Below are positions 32,401 to 42,516 of a stretch of 64,000 bases of DNA, one piece after another. Source of the DNA: Synchiropus splendidus (taxonomy: Eukaryota > Chordata > Actinopteri > Syngnathiformes > Callionymidae); NCBI RefSeq assembly GCF_027744825.2, contig NC_071334.1, forward strand, positions 459,690 through 523,689, read 5' to 3'. The translations under genes and the position numbers were made by a program. The notes beneath the pieces are model-generated. The model was not told where the DNA came from. It saw only the letters and a program-made list of their open reading frames with translations, and ran no database searches. The number at the start of each line of letters is the position of its first letter. Positions within the stretch are counted from its first letter, which is position 1.

Positions 32401-34125
32401 TCACGAGGAGACACTGTTCCACTCCAAAACAATGCTGAGCTCATGGAGCTTGGAAAGGGGGGGGAGAATCCAAGCTTTCTATTCAGAAGGCTGGAGATTT
32501 TGGAGCAGAGAGAGTGAGTTGTGTGAGCAGGGAAAGGAAGTGTTCTTTACAGTCTGCTCCATGTGGTGATCATATCGTTAACGTGACGTGTTTTGACCTT
32601 GATAATCCTCCAGCACAAATCTGATCTGGTTACAGCCCTGATGTGAACTGATCATGAGTGTTTGATTTCCTTCTTCATTTTATTCAGACTGACCTGGTGT
32701 TTCCTGTCAGAGAGAAGTGGTTCCCTTCTGTCCTCAGTCCTCAGCTCTCCGTCCTCTAGTCTGACACAACTGGACCTGAGTGAGACCTGGGGCCTGAAGG
32801 ATGCAGGAGTGGAGCTGCTGTCTGCTGGACTGAAGAGTCCACACTGTCACCTGGAGACTCTCAGGTCAGACATGTTGATCAGTGTTTAGTGATCTGGAGA
32901 CACGTTGAGAGACACGTCAGTGATTCTTCTGATGTTACAGCTCCATTTCTAGATTTCACTTCATCTTTGGCTCAGAAATTCACTTCCTCTTTTTCTGCTC
33001 ATTTTCTCTCAAACCAATGAGTTTTCTGACTGTTCAAAAGAAGTGATCCACAAGTCTTTTTAAATTCAAATATCTTTATTAATATTAGTCATAAGACATT
33101 TAGAACAAACTTATGGAACATACATAACCAAGGCTTCTGTTGCAGAGGACATAATATAATGGTCCATACGTCATAAACAACAACAAAAATAACACAGATC
33201 TTCTGAATGGAAAGAGTTCAGTGGCTCCTCACATCAAGTCTTTCAAGTCTTGTCACAATAGAGGATTGAAAAAGTCTCACTTGTTGATGACACTCGTCTC
33301 TTTCACAGCCTGAGCGACTGTGGACTGTCAGAGAGAAGTGGTTCCCTTCTGTCCTCAGTCCTCAGCTCTCCGTCCTCTAGTCTGACACAACTGCACCTGA
33401 GCGACAACATGGACCTGAAGGATGCAGGAGTGGAGCTGCTGTCTGCTGGACTGAAGAGTCCACACTGTCACCTGGAGACTCTCAGGTCAGAACACATCAT
33501 CTCCTCTCTTCAGTTCTGCTCCACCACTGGACGGTTCTTCTGCTCTCATGGTTTTCTAAAACACTGTTTCTCCTTCATTACAGTCTGAGAAGGTGTAGGA
33601 TCTCAGAGAGAGGCTGTGCTTCTCTGGCCTCAGCTCTGACCTCTAACCCCTCCCACCTGAGAAAGCTGGACCTGAGCTACAACCATCCAGGAGGACCAGG
33701 ACTGGAGCTGCTGTCTGCTGGACTGAGGAGTCCAGACTGGAGGCTGGAGACTCTCAGGTATGGACAGAGCAGCAGAACTGACTGACTGAGCTCCAAAGAG
33801 CTTCAGACTGAACATGTGATCCAGGAGCAGACAGAGAGGATGTGGGTGTGTGAGGCTGCTCAGACTCTTCATCTGAACTGAGCACATGAATCCAAACACA
33901 TGACATGTTCTCCTGCTGGACACCAGTGGAAGCACCAAGGAGACAGTAGAGACTGAGCAGCTGTTTAGAGATCCATCTTTGTTGTCATCAACAGTCATGA
34001 AAGAGCCGTCCACTGAGCAGCAGGAGATCATAGTCCTGAAACATCTGAAGTCACATGGATCTGCTCTCATCCTTCTCTCTCTTTCTTCCTCCAGGCTGGA
34101 CGACTGTGGACCAGAGTGGTTATAG
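26467..34125 (+). CDS. Fish NLR (NLRC3-like) gene: FISNA-NACHT-LRR, 11 exons, 997 aa
   Basis: Cytosolic innate immune receptor of the large fish NLR-C family. Exons: 26467-26485, 27611-27686, 27775-27927, 28700-28807, 28964-29024, 29161-29347, 29898-31728, 32688-32864, 33309-33485, 33584-33757, 34095-34125. All introns have GT-AG ends and every junction phase agrees. The total is 2994 bases, 997 residues plus stop, with no internal stop. The domain order is two repeated short N-terminal exons with a C-V/D-S-L-K-S motif, an acidic helical exon, FISNA, NACHT, winged-helix region and three and a bit LRRs ending in CGPEWL. There is no CARD, PYD or B30.2 domain. An insertion lies in intron 7. Exon boundaries are inferred from sequence only, without transcripts. 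Confidence 0.85.
26713..26868. repeat. Imperfect inverted repeat (hairpin) in NLR intron 1
   Basis: Arms at 26713-26759 and 26825-26868 pair over about 40 bases with a few mismatches (shared core CCAGTGCAGTGGAA and its complement), separated by about 65 bases. It could be a short foldback transposon or a precursor-like RNA hairpin. Confidence 0.6.
27611..27927 (+). CDS. NLR exons 2-3: N-terminal linker with GP repeat
   Basis: Exon 2 (27611-27686) encodes [17 protein letters not shown], a linker common at the start of fish NLRs. Exon 3 (27775-27927) encodes a proline/glycine run from a GGACCT hexanucleotide repeat and then [18 protein letters not shown], the repeated short exon module of the family. 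Donor sites are AGAG/GTGAGA and CGAG/GTGAGA. The function of this module is not known to me. Confidence 0.8.
27795..27850 (+). repeat. In-frame GGACCT hexanucleotide repeat in NLR exon 3
   Basis: About nine GGACCT units, one with GCACCT, encode an uninterrupted glycine-proline alternation. The repeat length keeps the frame, so copy number changes would alter the length of this linker only. Confidence 0.85.
28125..28349 (+). repeat. 25-bp direct repeat, 200 bases apart, in NLR intron 3
   Basis: Identical 25-base copies at 28125-28149 and 28325-28349 (starting CCTTTTCAACATACAG). The segment between has an A-run near its left end. It may mark an insertion or a small duplication. Confidence 0.7.
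28700..29024 (+). CDS. NLR exons 4-5: second C-x-SLKS module and linker
   Basis: Exon 4 (28700-28807), opened by the acceptor TTCCATCAG, encodes [20 protein letters not shown] and ends ESPEER, a second copy of the exon-3 type module. Exon 5 (28964-29024) encodes [20 protein letters not shown]. In fish NLRs this position precedes the helical exon. Phases are 2-2 and 2-0. Confidence 0.75.
29161..29347 (+). CDS. NLR exon 6: acidic helical domain before FISNA
   Basis: 62 residues from [18 protein letters not shown] to [11 protein letters not shown]. The conserved pattern [20 protein letters not shown] is typical of the exon that precedes the FISNA-NACHT exon in fish NLR-C proteins. It is probably a helical bundle. 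Ends in phase 1, matching exon 7. Confidence 0.8.
29898..31728 (+). CDS. NLR exon 7: FISNA and NACHT ATPase domains
   Basis: Large exon typical of the family. FISNA spans about the first 85 residues ([20 protein letters not shown]...TELYITEGG). NACHT follows with Walker [11 protein letters not shown] (near 30190) and Walker [12 protein letters not shown] (near 30415), a sensor-like [10 protein letters not shown], and then NACHT-associated winged-helix and helical regions ([17 protein letters not shown]). NACHT oligomerises on nucleotide exchange to build a signalling platform. The frame appears to stop at 31730, but the junction CT/GTAAGT at 31728 is a clear splice donor in the right phase for the LRR exons. 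Confidence 0.92.
31769..32648. mobile_element. hAT-like non-autonomous insertion in NLR intron 7
   Basis: The element spans 31777-32640 (864 bases), with ends TAGGGCTG and CAGCCCTG that are inverted apart from the last base. It is flanked by a perfect 8-base target duplication, ATGTGAAC, at 31769-31776 and 32641-32648. Eight-base duplications and short TAGGGCTG-type ends are usual for hAT elements. No transposase frame is present, and the small frames inside match nothing I know. Confidence 0.8.
32688..32864 (+). CDS. NLR exon 8: leucine-rich repeat
   Basis: 59 residues, one double-LRR exon: [17 protein letters not shown], then [20 protein letters not shown], ending SPHCHLETL. LRRs of this type form the sensing C-terminus. 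The acceptor TATTCAG directly follows the hAT-like insertion by 39 bases. Confidence 0.88.
32865..33308. other. NLR intron 8
   Basis: AT-rich; 33050-33240 looks like foreign repeat sequence, with a TTTTAAATTCAAATATCTTT tract resembling a minus-strand retroposon tail. No coding sequence. Confidence 0.4.
33309..33485 (+). CDS. NLR exon 9: leucine-rich repeat, near-duplicate of exon 8
   Basis: 59 residues beginning [19 protein letters not shown] and ending SPHCHLETL. It is almost identical at base level to exon 8 except for the first ~20 bases and a middle patch (LSDNMDLKD against LSETWGLKD), suggesting a recent exon duplication or gene conversion. Confidence 0.88.
33584..33757 (+). CDS. NLR exon 10: leucine-rich repeat
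   Basis: 58 residues: [20 protein letters not shown], then [20 protein letters not shown], ending [11 protein letters not shown]. More diverged than exons 8 and 9 and close to the consensus of the last LRR before the stop or B30.2 exon in fish NLRs. Confidence 0.85.
34095..34125 (+). CDS. NLR last exon: LRR stub and stop
   Basis: Encodes LDDCGPEWL then TAG. Many fish NLR-C genes end either like this or continue to a B30.2 exon; I find no B30.2 sequence downstream to 39 kb, so this copy lacks it. An AATAAATA at about 34578 is a possible polyadenylation signal. Confidence 0.75.
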
Positions 34126-35980
34126 ATCTGACCAGAAGAAGTGTGAGTGAGTGATTGATCCATGAGAACTGCTGGACTCACAAGTCTCTGGCAGAGCAGC
34201 AGACCTTCTTCTCTTTCATTTCACCCCCATTTTGGCTTCTCTCCACTGGCTGCTCTGACTTTTACAATTGATTTGAAAGTTCTTCTGTTTGTTTTAAAAG
34301 CTTGAAATGGTCTTGTCCCTCAGCACCTAGTGGAGCTTTTAACCCCTGAGATCCTTGAGGTCAGCTGAGCAGCTGCTCCTGGAGGTACCTAAAACTGAGC
34401 CTAAGATGAGAGGAGACCAGGCTCTCTCAGTCTGTGGAATGTCCTCCCTCCCCATGTGAGACAGGCACCATCGCTGTCCACTGTTAAAACACTTCTTACA
34501 AGGCACTTTTACTGCACGCTCTATCCTGATTTTACAGTTGCACAGCACTTCTTGTGTTGTTTTTGAAGTGCTGTATTAATAAATATGGTATTGGTCAAGA
34601 CTGACTCCGAGTCTCAGCAGCCGCTGCCGTCATCATGGAGAGTTTCCTGCTCATCTGAGGCAGAGTCTCAGTGGAGAGCAGCACGGAGAAAGACTCCTCA
34701 ACAGCAGTCAGAGAAGAAGCCTCCACCCTCACAGAAGCTCTTCATCTGTGGAAACACTTCTGTCTTCAACGCCCCAAACAGCTCAGATGTCCAGCTTTTG
34801 CTCTTGTTTTCCATGACTCCTTCATGCCACTTCTTCTCTGAAGCCTTCAGTCGTGTCCATGACTTGAACCCTGATATCAGCCCTTTGATGTGGACACGTG
34901 AGGAGCCCGTGTTCTGGACACATGGATGATGAATCATCCAAAATGCCCCACACCAGTGAGGAGGAGATCGTGGTGTGAAACTCAGGAGTGTAGGTCACGT
35001 GACACTGTGGGCTCCTCAGCGAGTCTCTGTAACTGCGGATGCTGCTGTGAATGGTTGACTGTAGTGAAACATGTGCTGCCATCATGAGTCTCCTGGCGCT
35101 GCTGCGTCTGGGTCCGTGTGTCTCTCACAGTGGAGACGCAGCAGGTTCTACATCAGCTGAGCGGACGACCGTCTGGAGCCTCGTGGGACAGATACACGGG
35201 TGGATCCTGTTGAGGCTTTCCTGTGTCAAAAGTACCATTCAAACCAGCATCATGAAGTAAAGTCGTCCACACTCCAGCGGCCAGGTGCCTTGCTTTGGTC
35301 TGGCTTTCATGCAGCGCGGCGCTGCGGCCCAGGCTGTGGTTTCTCTTTGGCTCTCACAGGCACATGCTGTTTTAGGAAGACGTCTTCCTGTTTTAATGTC
35401 ACTGCTGTTGTTTGAGACGCGGAGCGGAACCCAATAGCAGTAATGCAGGAGTCACTGGAGTCAGACAGCGGGTCAAAATACAGCCATTTCAGAAATAAAA
35501 CAGAAGCGTCACAGATGGAGGGAAAGCACTGGGACAGAAAGGCAAAGAGGGCAGGGAGCGTCAACACGATGCAGACAGATGTTCCATACGGAGGGTCGGT
35601 TCACTCAAGGCTGTCGGTCCTCAGAGGACATGAGACGTCTCCTCCACTGCTGCTGAGGCTGCGAGCTCATGGGAGCTGTGCATTTGTGATGCAACATGAA
35701 CGTTGTTGGAACTGCTCCTGCTGCTGAGGAATGAAGCCATCATTCCCCCGGCTCACCTCACCCTCTCTCACTCGTGTGTCGCAGCACACCAGTTGAAGAC
35801 GCTGCAATATGGGACAGTTCATCTGCTCCTCAAAGTCGGGGCCCCAGGTCCTCCACAGAGTCCTCCACTGACAGAGGTTTATCACCATCTCACGTCAGTC
35901 AAACACGCTTCAAGAAGACGCTCATCATTGCTGAAGCTTCTGCTATGACGAGACTTCATGTGCACTTTCACTTGTAAGAC
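34126..35980. other. No recognisable gene
   Basis: NLR 3' UTR and intergenic sequence. 34200-34580 looks like a short interspersed or gene-derived repeat ending at AATAAATATGG. No supported frame. Confidence 0.4.
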
Positions 35981-36025
35981 GGGACGGGACGGGACGGGAC
36001 GGGACGGGACGGGACGGGACGGGAC
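35981..36025 (+). repeat. (GGGAC)9 pentanucleotide repeat
   Basis: Nine perfect GGGAC units. All neighbouring reading frames pass through it, so frames here are artefacts. Confidence 0.95.
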
Positions 36026-36480
36026 GATCTCACAAAGGAGGAATTCACCGTCACAGCATCTCTTGAGTTGTTGGTGCAAAGGATGTATCCATGACGACGG
36101 TCGGCTCTACACAGTAGGGATGAAGGACCTGTGGTGGTGCTCCTTCCTGCACTGAGGTTGAGCTGCTCAGATCCTCTGGGCTCTGATTCAGTGGGTGAGA
36201 GCTGTTGTCCATGATGGAGGTGAGCTTGGCCAACACGCTCCTCTCACTCACCTCCTCCACAGAGTCCAGAGCACAGCCCAGGACAGAGCTCCTGACCAGC
36301 TGCTTCAGTCTCTTCCTGCCCAGCAGACCACCATCGAGTCATCGAAGCTCCGAGCAGAGCATCACTCCAGCTTCCACTGCAAGTTTATCTCTGTGTAAAC
36401 TCTCTGTGTACAAGTTCTGTCAGTGCACTGAGTCCGTGGTCTTTGGCAGAACATCCTGTTTCTCAGGAGAGAAATGTATT
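36026..36480. other. No recognisable gene
   Basis: No supported frame. May belong to the flank or LTR of the Gypsy remnant that follows. Confidence 0.35.
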
Positions 36481-37270
36481 ATTGCTGTGGTTTGTTTTGG
36501 AAATGTGCGTGTTCCTTTAGCATCTTCATCTTCAATGGGATCAGCATGAGACTCCCTTCTTGGTTTTTCTTGGTGTTGCCTGTTAGGTGGTGGTCTTGAG
36601 CGACTCCTCCGTTCTGCTGCATGTTCATGTGCTGTCTTGGTCTGTTGGTCTTCTTGCAGCACCTTGCCCCAGGACCTTTAGTGCCACACGCTGAACGCTC
36701 ATCATTCTCAGCAGGACATTGACGTGGTTTGTGTTTGGTTCCACGACTCCCACACGTGCGTCCTCTTTCAAATGCCTGTCTTTTCTCACTGTGTGGCATA
36801 TTCAACTTCTGCAGTGGCTCATACCCTGCAGACAAGGCTTCATATGTCCACCTTCTGCCAGCACATCAGCTTTGGGTTTGCTGTACGAGTCATTGCTCAG
36901 AGCATCATGAGGTGTGCGGTGATGATGCCTGACTTCTGGCTCTGGTCACAGAGTCATGGATGCCCTCACCCGACCTCTGTCTGTATTGCATCAAGTGCGG
37001 TCCGTGAATTCTGAAGTTCACGTTCAGCTTTAGCTGACCTTTGCAATACTCCCACAAATGATCATTTTTGATCGTGTTCACTGAGGCCACTTGCGTCGAG
37101 TCTTCATGTCCAATGCCACGACAGATGGGTCTCCTTTGTTTGGCAGTGTCTGTTATTTCTTCTCTTCTAAATACAGACACCTTTTTTGTTTCAATAGTGA
37201 AGCAGCCTCGCACCCATCCGGGTCGGACCAGTTGATCATCGGGAGATGCGACGCCATGGTGCGGCAAGTC
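36481..37270 (-). pseudogene. Gypsy gag remnant with zinc knuckles
   Basis: Minus frames, right to left: a gag-like region with DQLVRPGWVR and KNDHLWEYCKGQLKLNV (36905-37267), then CGSRGTKHKPRQCPAENDE and ACGTKGPGARCCKK (about 36630-36750). The C-x-x-C/G...H...C...C spacing is that of gag zinc knuckles in fish Gypsy elements. Frames are broken and no pol follows, so only a 5' fragment is left. Confidence 0.55.
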
Positions 37271-37860
37271 CTCCGCTTCGGATTCACCTTGCTTGAATGA
37301 CCACAGCCATTATCCCCAGACAGTCCTTTGGCTCTGTCCTGGCTTCTCTCAGGTGTTTACCGCTGCCACCATGAAGTGTGACGATGTATGACGAAGGAGC
37401 AAGGACGCCACTCTGGTCGAGGTTTACCTTTTAGATCAATCGTTCTCATAGACACAGGAGACACCCGGGGTCACACGTGGACCAAACATGGTACCAACAC
37501 TATATCTATATAGAGAGGGTTTTCACTGCGCGTCATGGCCGCGTCATCCAGCCCAGGAGCCGCCATGTTGGAGCTCCTCTTTGTCAACACCCCCATAGGC
37601 TGTGACTGGAGTGAGATGGAAAACCTCAGAAAGGCTCGTCGTGCGTGGTGTGCGGACGAGTCAGGGAACTGTTATACCGAGTCACCTCATATGAGAATGT
37701 GACGTATTTAAACATTTTGATGACTGTGTGTGAGAGAGAAAGAGCTTTTTCAGGGAACGTTCTGAAAACTGTGTGGGTTGGCATCAATAAACATGTTCTG
37801 ATAAAAGTCTTCCACGGCAATACAATGCAAATGAACAGTCATTTAGGCTGCACTTTTTCT
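37271..37860. other. No recognisable gene
   Basis: Contains a TATATCTATATA at about 37500. Nothing else is supported. Confidence 0.35.
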
Positions 37861-37863
37861 TTT

Positions 37864-38046
37864 TTAATCCACAGTTTGGCCTCCAAGGTCCTGCTTCAGC
37901 TTCGCTAACCACAAGCTCCTCCTCTCTTCCTACAAGTACTGGCATTGTTCTCCTGGGTTTGTCATCACTTTTGGAAGTGGATAAAATTCCAAATGTTTCT
38001 CACGATGGGAACGATTCGTACAATCCAAAACACCAGCGTAATTCAG
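37864..38046 (-). pseudogene. THAP-type zinc finger fragment
   Basis: Minus reading gives LDCTNRSHREKHLEFYPLPK, then, after an in-frame stop, EERRSLWLAKLKQD. This is the pattern of a THAP C2CH finger: the C-x-N-R block, F-x-x-P, and the RR-x-x-W-L-A end. THAP fingers are DNA-binding domains of P-element-like transposases and of cellular THAP genes. The first cysteine region is unclear and there is a stop in the middle, so it is a remnant. Confidence 0.55.
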
Positions 38047-38238
38047 CACTTTACAAGGAAACGCTGCAGCATGGCCTTCGGTACCGCTCTGTGCTGAGCA
38101 GTGAGGATCTCCAACATGGCGGCTGCCGGGTTTGATGACGCGCCGTGAAAACCCTCCACATTTTTTCATGAAAACACACCAGTGTTTTGTGACACTCTTT
38201 CTTTGATTTTTTGCTTTGTTTTGTCTCCGTCGTTTCAC

Positions 38239-39069
38239 TGGTGTTATACTTCATATTAGATGAATTTACGGCTTTCTATGTTCATGTTCATTTTATTTTA
38301 TTTTTGTGGAAAAAAAAAAAAAAAAAGCTTTCACGCTAACTGAGCTCGGTCATGTCGAATGGTTAAAGTCGCTGCTCTGATTGGTTCACTGTAAACCGTC
38401 GCTGACCAATAACGTTGAAGGCTGGCAGCTGATGAACCAATCACGAAACACCTGCTGGAGGTTGTGAAAACCAGCCCAAATGTAATGAATCCGCAGAGCG
38501 TCCAGCCGTGCGTGTTCTGCAGAGGCGGGCCTGAGCGGAAGACCACCCAACCTGGCAACCCTGCCTGTCACTGCTGTCACTGCCCTCTTTGCTTCTTCAT
38601 CCCGTTTTGCTTCCAGGGCTCCGTTTTATGACGTCATTTCCTGTCCACATGCGCATAATTTATGAAGTGATGCTAACTGATGAGTTAGCATCACTTGCCT
38701 ACGTCACTGCACCCACGTGGACTTCATGGAATCATGGAGAGAAGCAGGTTGTGCTCCACATCTGCCGCCAAAGATGAAGAATGTTGAGGACCTCAAGCCT
38801 TTCAGGGAGTTTCTCTTGACCGGCGTCTTTGACTCCAGCTGGTCAAAGATTGACAAACAAGATTTGCTGCTCGCAGCTTTATATTGAAAGGTATGAAAAA
38901 TCGACTCACTTGACAGGAAATAGCAACATTGGCCGTCATTTTAGTCAGTAATCGTATTTCTAATGACCTTTTATGTTCTATAACATACAGTGCAAAAATA
39001 AATTGAGGCACATTATTCTTATATTAATGGCGTGTTAATTCCAGTTAATAACTGTATTTAATAAAAAAA
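38239..39069. other. Intergenic; A-run and a perfect hairpin
   Basis: An A-run near 38310 and the palindrome at 38665-38696 are the only features. 38340-38760 may be a decayed insertion, without visible ends. Confidence 0.4.
38665..38696. repeat. Perfect 14-bp stem, 4-base loop palindrome
   Basis: AAGTGATGCTAACT, loop GATG, then the exact complement. It is a stable hairpin in either strand. Confidence 0.9.
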
Positions 39070-39207
39070 CCAGGCGGGGGCGCTGGTGAGCACCTGATGG
39101 AGTAGGTCGTATTTTTTGTGGCTCCTCCACGCTGACTTATATAAACTGTTGAAAACTATTTCCATCATCACCTCGACGACAGAAAACGCTTTGAAGAGGC
39201 TGACAAT

Positions 39208-40074
39208 ATGACAAAAAGCAAGAAAAAGCCACAGAAGGTTGCAGCAACTCGCTCTGAAAGCGAAGACGAGGGTCAACCGACCGAGCTAACTAGCGTTAGC
39301 TCGCCTAGCTCGTGGAGTCACGAGGGAACACCTGAGGCTTCAGGCCCTCCTTCGCTCGTACTGGAGCCTATCAAGCGCATGGAACACTCCATGGACGGAA
39401 GGCTCGATGACCTGGAGGCCTCTCTCGAAGGTATGAAAACTGCCTGAGCAGCGAACACGTCTCGCATTGTAAGCCTGGAAGCGACACGAGAGGAGCATGA
39501 CGGGCGCGTCACGGAGTTGGAGAAGTGCTGTGAACAGTTGACCAAACAGAACAGGATTCTAAGTGCCAAACTGTGTGACTTGGAGGGACGTTCACGGCGG
39601 CAAAACATCAAGATAATTGGTCTCCCAGAGAAGATTGAGAAAGGCGCGCCTCCTTCGTTTGTTGCGGATTTCCTCCCGAAACTACTGCGGTGGAGCGGAG
39701 CACTTTCCCGACGGAATTAAAGTGGACCGTGCACACCGTGTTGGAGCGCCGTCTAACAGACCACGAATGATGATCGCCAAAATCCACCACGACTCAGTAA
39801 AGGAGAGGATGATCCAGGTTGTCCGGACCAGAGGAGCGCTTGACCACGAGGGGAAGAAGATGAAGAAGATTTCGCCGCTGATGTGATGAAGGATCGGAAG
39901 GAGTTTGACAACGTCAGGCAGAAGCTGCGCCAGGCTGGTGTGCCAAACGGATCTTTATTCCCTGCTCGCCTCATCTTGACGCACGGCGGTGAGACCAAAG
40001 TATTCAACTTGCCTCGCGATGCAGAGATTTATGTTGATCAACACATCCATACTGCTGGTGCTGCAACGGACTAA
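39208..40074 (+). pseudogene. L1 ORF1-type protein, broken
   Basis: Opens at ATG 39208. A TGA at 39445-39447 interrupts the frame, which then continues in phase through the coiled coil (LEKCCEQLTKQNRILSAKL) and the RRM opening (GRSRRQNIKIIGLPEK) to 39718. Shifts lead on to the C-terminal domain (DRKEFDNVRQKLRQAGV...LFPARLILTHGG) ending at 40074. One stop and at least two shifts. Confidence 0.82.
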
Positions 40075-40641
40075 ACTGAAACGACGTGGTAGCGTGTCTT
40101 TTCTACACCTTTTCTTTGCACAACTTTTGCACTTTTTTGTTTGTTGTTTAAGTTTACCGTCATGAGCAAACTTGGTGTTGTGTGTGTATCGGTGTGTGTG
40201 AGGGTGCGTGTGTGTCTACATGAATGTTGATAGGAACGACAAAAAGAAGTAACATTTATTTTTAACATTGTTTAAGGCAGTAAGGTTTTTAGCCGATGCT
40301 AGTACTCATTATAAGGTGATTTAATCTTTTAGTTTTTTTCTTCAGTTATTTTATATTTTGATGGAAATGTCAGTGTGGTGTTGGGCCTTTGTCTCATGTG
40401 CAGCTCTTTTTCGGATCGTTCACCAGAGCCATGTTAGGGTCCATGACCCAGCATGTCCATCCTGATGGGGGTTTCACCTGTCTCAGTTCTCTAGGGGGCA
40501 GGGGACCAGGGGATTTGGGGTACACTTGAGTTTCTCTTGTGTTCTTTTTTTGTTGCACTCCATTGAATTCTTGTGCAGTGAGATCCAATAAGTTGAATAA
40601 TTGACAACAGGGGTGGTTCTAGTAATGTCATTGGTAAAAAC

Positions 40642-41670
40642 ATGAATATATGTTCTTGGAATGTGAAGGCTCTAAATAACCCTGTTAAAAGGGCCAAGGT
40701 GTTCGCTCATCTCCACAGTTTGCACATGGATATAATATTTCTACAAGAGACACATATTAAGCAGACAGCAGTTTTGAAACTGAGATGTGGATGGGTAAGG
40801 CAAACGTATCAATCAACATGCTCTGCGAAAGCACGCGGTGTGGCAATATTAATGGGAAGGAATGTTCCCTTCAATCATATATCGACCCAAACAGACCCAA
40901 ATGGTCGCTTTGTAATCGTGACAGGCACCATTTTGATGTGTGTCATGTGACATTACTGAATATCTATGCTCCCAATTTCGATAACCCTGGGTTTTTTCGG
41001 AGCATTTTCAAACGTATTCCTGACATATCCAAAACAACTTTGATTTCAGAGGGTGATTTCAATTGTGTCTTGGATACAACACTGGACAGGTCCTCCACAC
41101 ATTCAAAAAGCCCACTTGACTCCACAATCGTTTTAAATCATTTAAAGAAGTCCATGAATCTGATTGATATCTGGAGGATTCAACATCCCACTCAGAGAGA
41201 TGATTCTTTTTTTTCCTCTGTTCACAAAACCTACACACGGATCGATTATTTTTTGATTGACTCTGAATTAGCATCTGCTGTCTCCTCATCGAAATATTAT
41301 AACATACTCATTTCAGATCATAGCCCAGTTATGATAAGCGTTGATTTTGGTTTGAAGAAAGCACAATACAATTGGCGTTTGAACCCTAATCTACTCAAGA
41401 AGGAAGAGTTTTTAGACATCTGTGCAAAGCAGATCAATGATTATATTAAGCTGAACGACAAGGGGGATGTTTCTGATTCAACATTGTGGGAAGCTTTTCA
41501 AGTGGTTATTGGAGGGACTGTGATATCTGATGAAGCCATGAAAACAAAGCAAAGAAGAGCCAGGTTAGTTGAAATTGATCAAGAAATGACAAAAGCTGAG
41601 ATACAATATAGAGAAAATCCATCTACAGCAACACTCAAAACTATTGTCAAGCTAAGGCATGAATATACAA
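40642..41670 (+). pseudogene. L1 ORF2 N-terminus (EEP endonuclease and linker)
   Basis: Starts MNICSWNVKALNNP; shifts once near 40930 and continues through LLNIYAPNFDNPGFF, EGDFNCVLDTTLDRSS, YTRIDYFLIDSEL and ISDHSPVMISVDF (the catalytic S-D-H block). A helical linker follows to 41670. The endonuclease nicks target DNA. It is truncated by the junction with repeat A. Confidence 0.85.
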
Positions 41671-42516
41671 CCCAGTCTCACAGAAAAACGTGCAATAACA
41701 ACGTTTGTCCACTTAGAGAAAACGTAGTGGTTTGACGAATTTCCCTTAAAAAACGTATCCCAGGTACATTTAATTTCTCAATGGCTTAGTGAAGGGCGTT
41801 CCTTTGGACACGTGACTGACAGCTTTCTCCCCCGTCTGAACATAAAACATGGCGGACATCCGTTCTATTTTTGCTCTAAATTGTGAGATTTTAAAACAAT
41901 TAAATGTTTTTGTTGAGTTTTGATCACATTTCTAGTGACAAATGTACACTTTATTTTCACATTTTCCGCTCGGTGTATGTTTATGGCGCTTCGTTTTATC
42001 ATTTTGACCCAGGTTCTTTAGTGGTGCTCACTGAAATCGTAGTATTGTGACGTTTGCCCTGCCGCCCATAAATCCACTCCAAATTGTGGGTTTTTTTAAA
42101 TGACTTTATTGGCTTTTTATCACATTTCTAGCGACAAATATATCCCACATTGTAATATTATGTGCTTGTTTTATGTAAATAACGCTTATTTTCTTTCGTT
42201 TGGACCGAGATAGTTTTGTGATTCCCTGTTAAATCGTAGTATTGTAACGTTTGCCCTGCTGGCCATAAATCCACTCCAAATTGCGGATTTTTTAAATAAC
42301 TTTATTGGCTTTTGATCACATTTCTAGCGACAAATATATCCTACATTATAATATTATGTGCTTGTTTTATGTAAATCAAGCGTATTTTCTTTCGTTTGGA
42401 CCGAAACATGGTGGACATCCGTTCTATTTCGCTCTAAATTGTGAGATTTTAAAACAAAAGCTTTTGTTGACTTTTGATCGCATTTCTAGCGACCAATATA
42501 TTCTATATTGGGGTTG
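41671..42516 (+). repeat. Repeat A: ~846-bp direct copy flanking the KDZ element
   Basis: Begins CCCAGTCTCAC, ends ATTGGGGTTGT, and is closely similar throughout to 53269-54122 in the same orientation. It contains a ~197-base internal repeat, each unit starting near TTTTGATCRCATTTCTAGCG. Its first ~40 bases resemble the tips of the KDZ terminal repeats, so it is probably a related element or detached terminal sequence. Compared with copy B it lacks the final ACTGGG. Confidence 0.85.

Larger units (their letters stand above)
39070..41670 (+). mobile_element. L1-like LINE no. 2, 5' part
   Basis: Starts at a GC-rich segment similar to that of LINE no. 1, followed by ORF1 (39208-40074), a spacer and ORF2 (40642 onward). 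ORF2 ends abruptly at 41670, after the endonuclease and linker, where repeat A starts. The 3' part of the same kind of ORF2 is found at 57901-59488. The reverse-transcriptase part between them is absent from the window. Confidence 0.85.

Noticed and set aside
32099..32569. 156-codon frame inside the hAT-like insertion
   Set aside because: No transposase motif; composition of non-coding sequence with a polypurine run.
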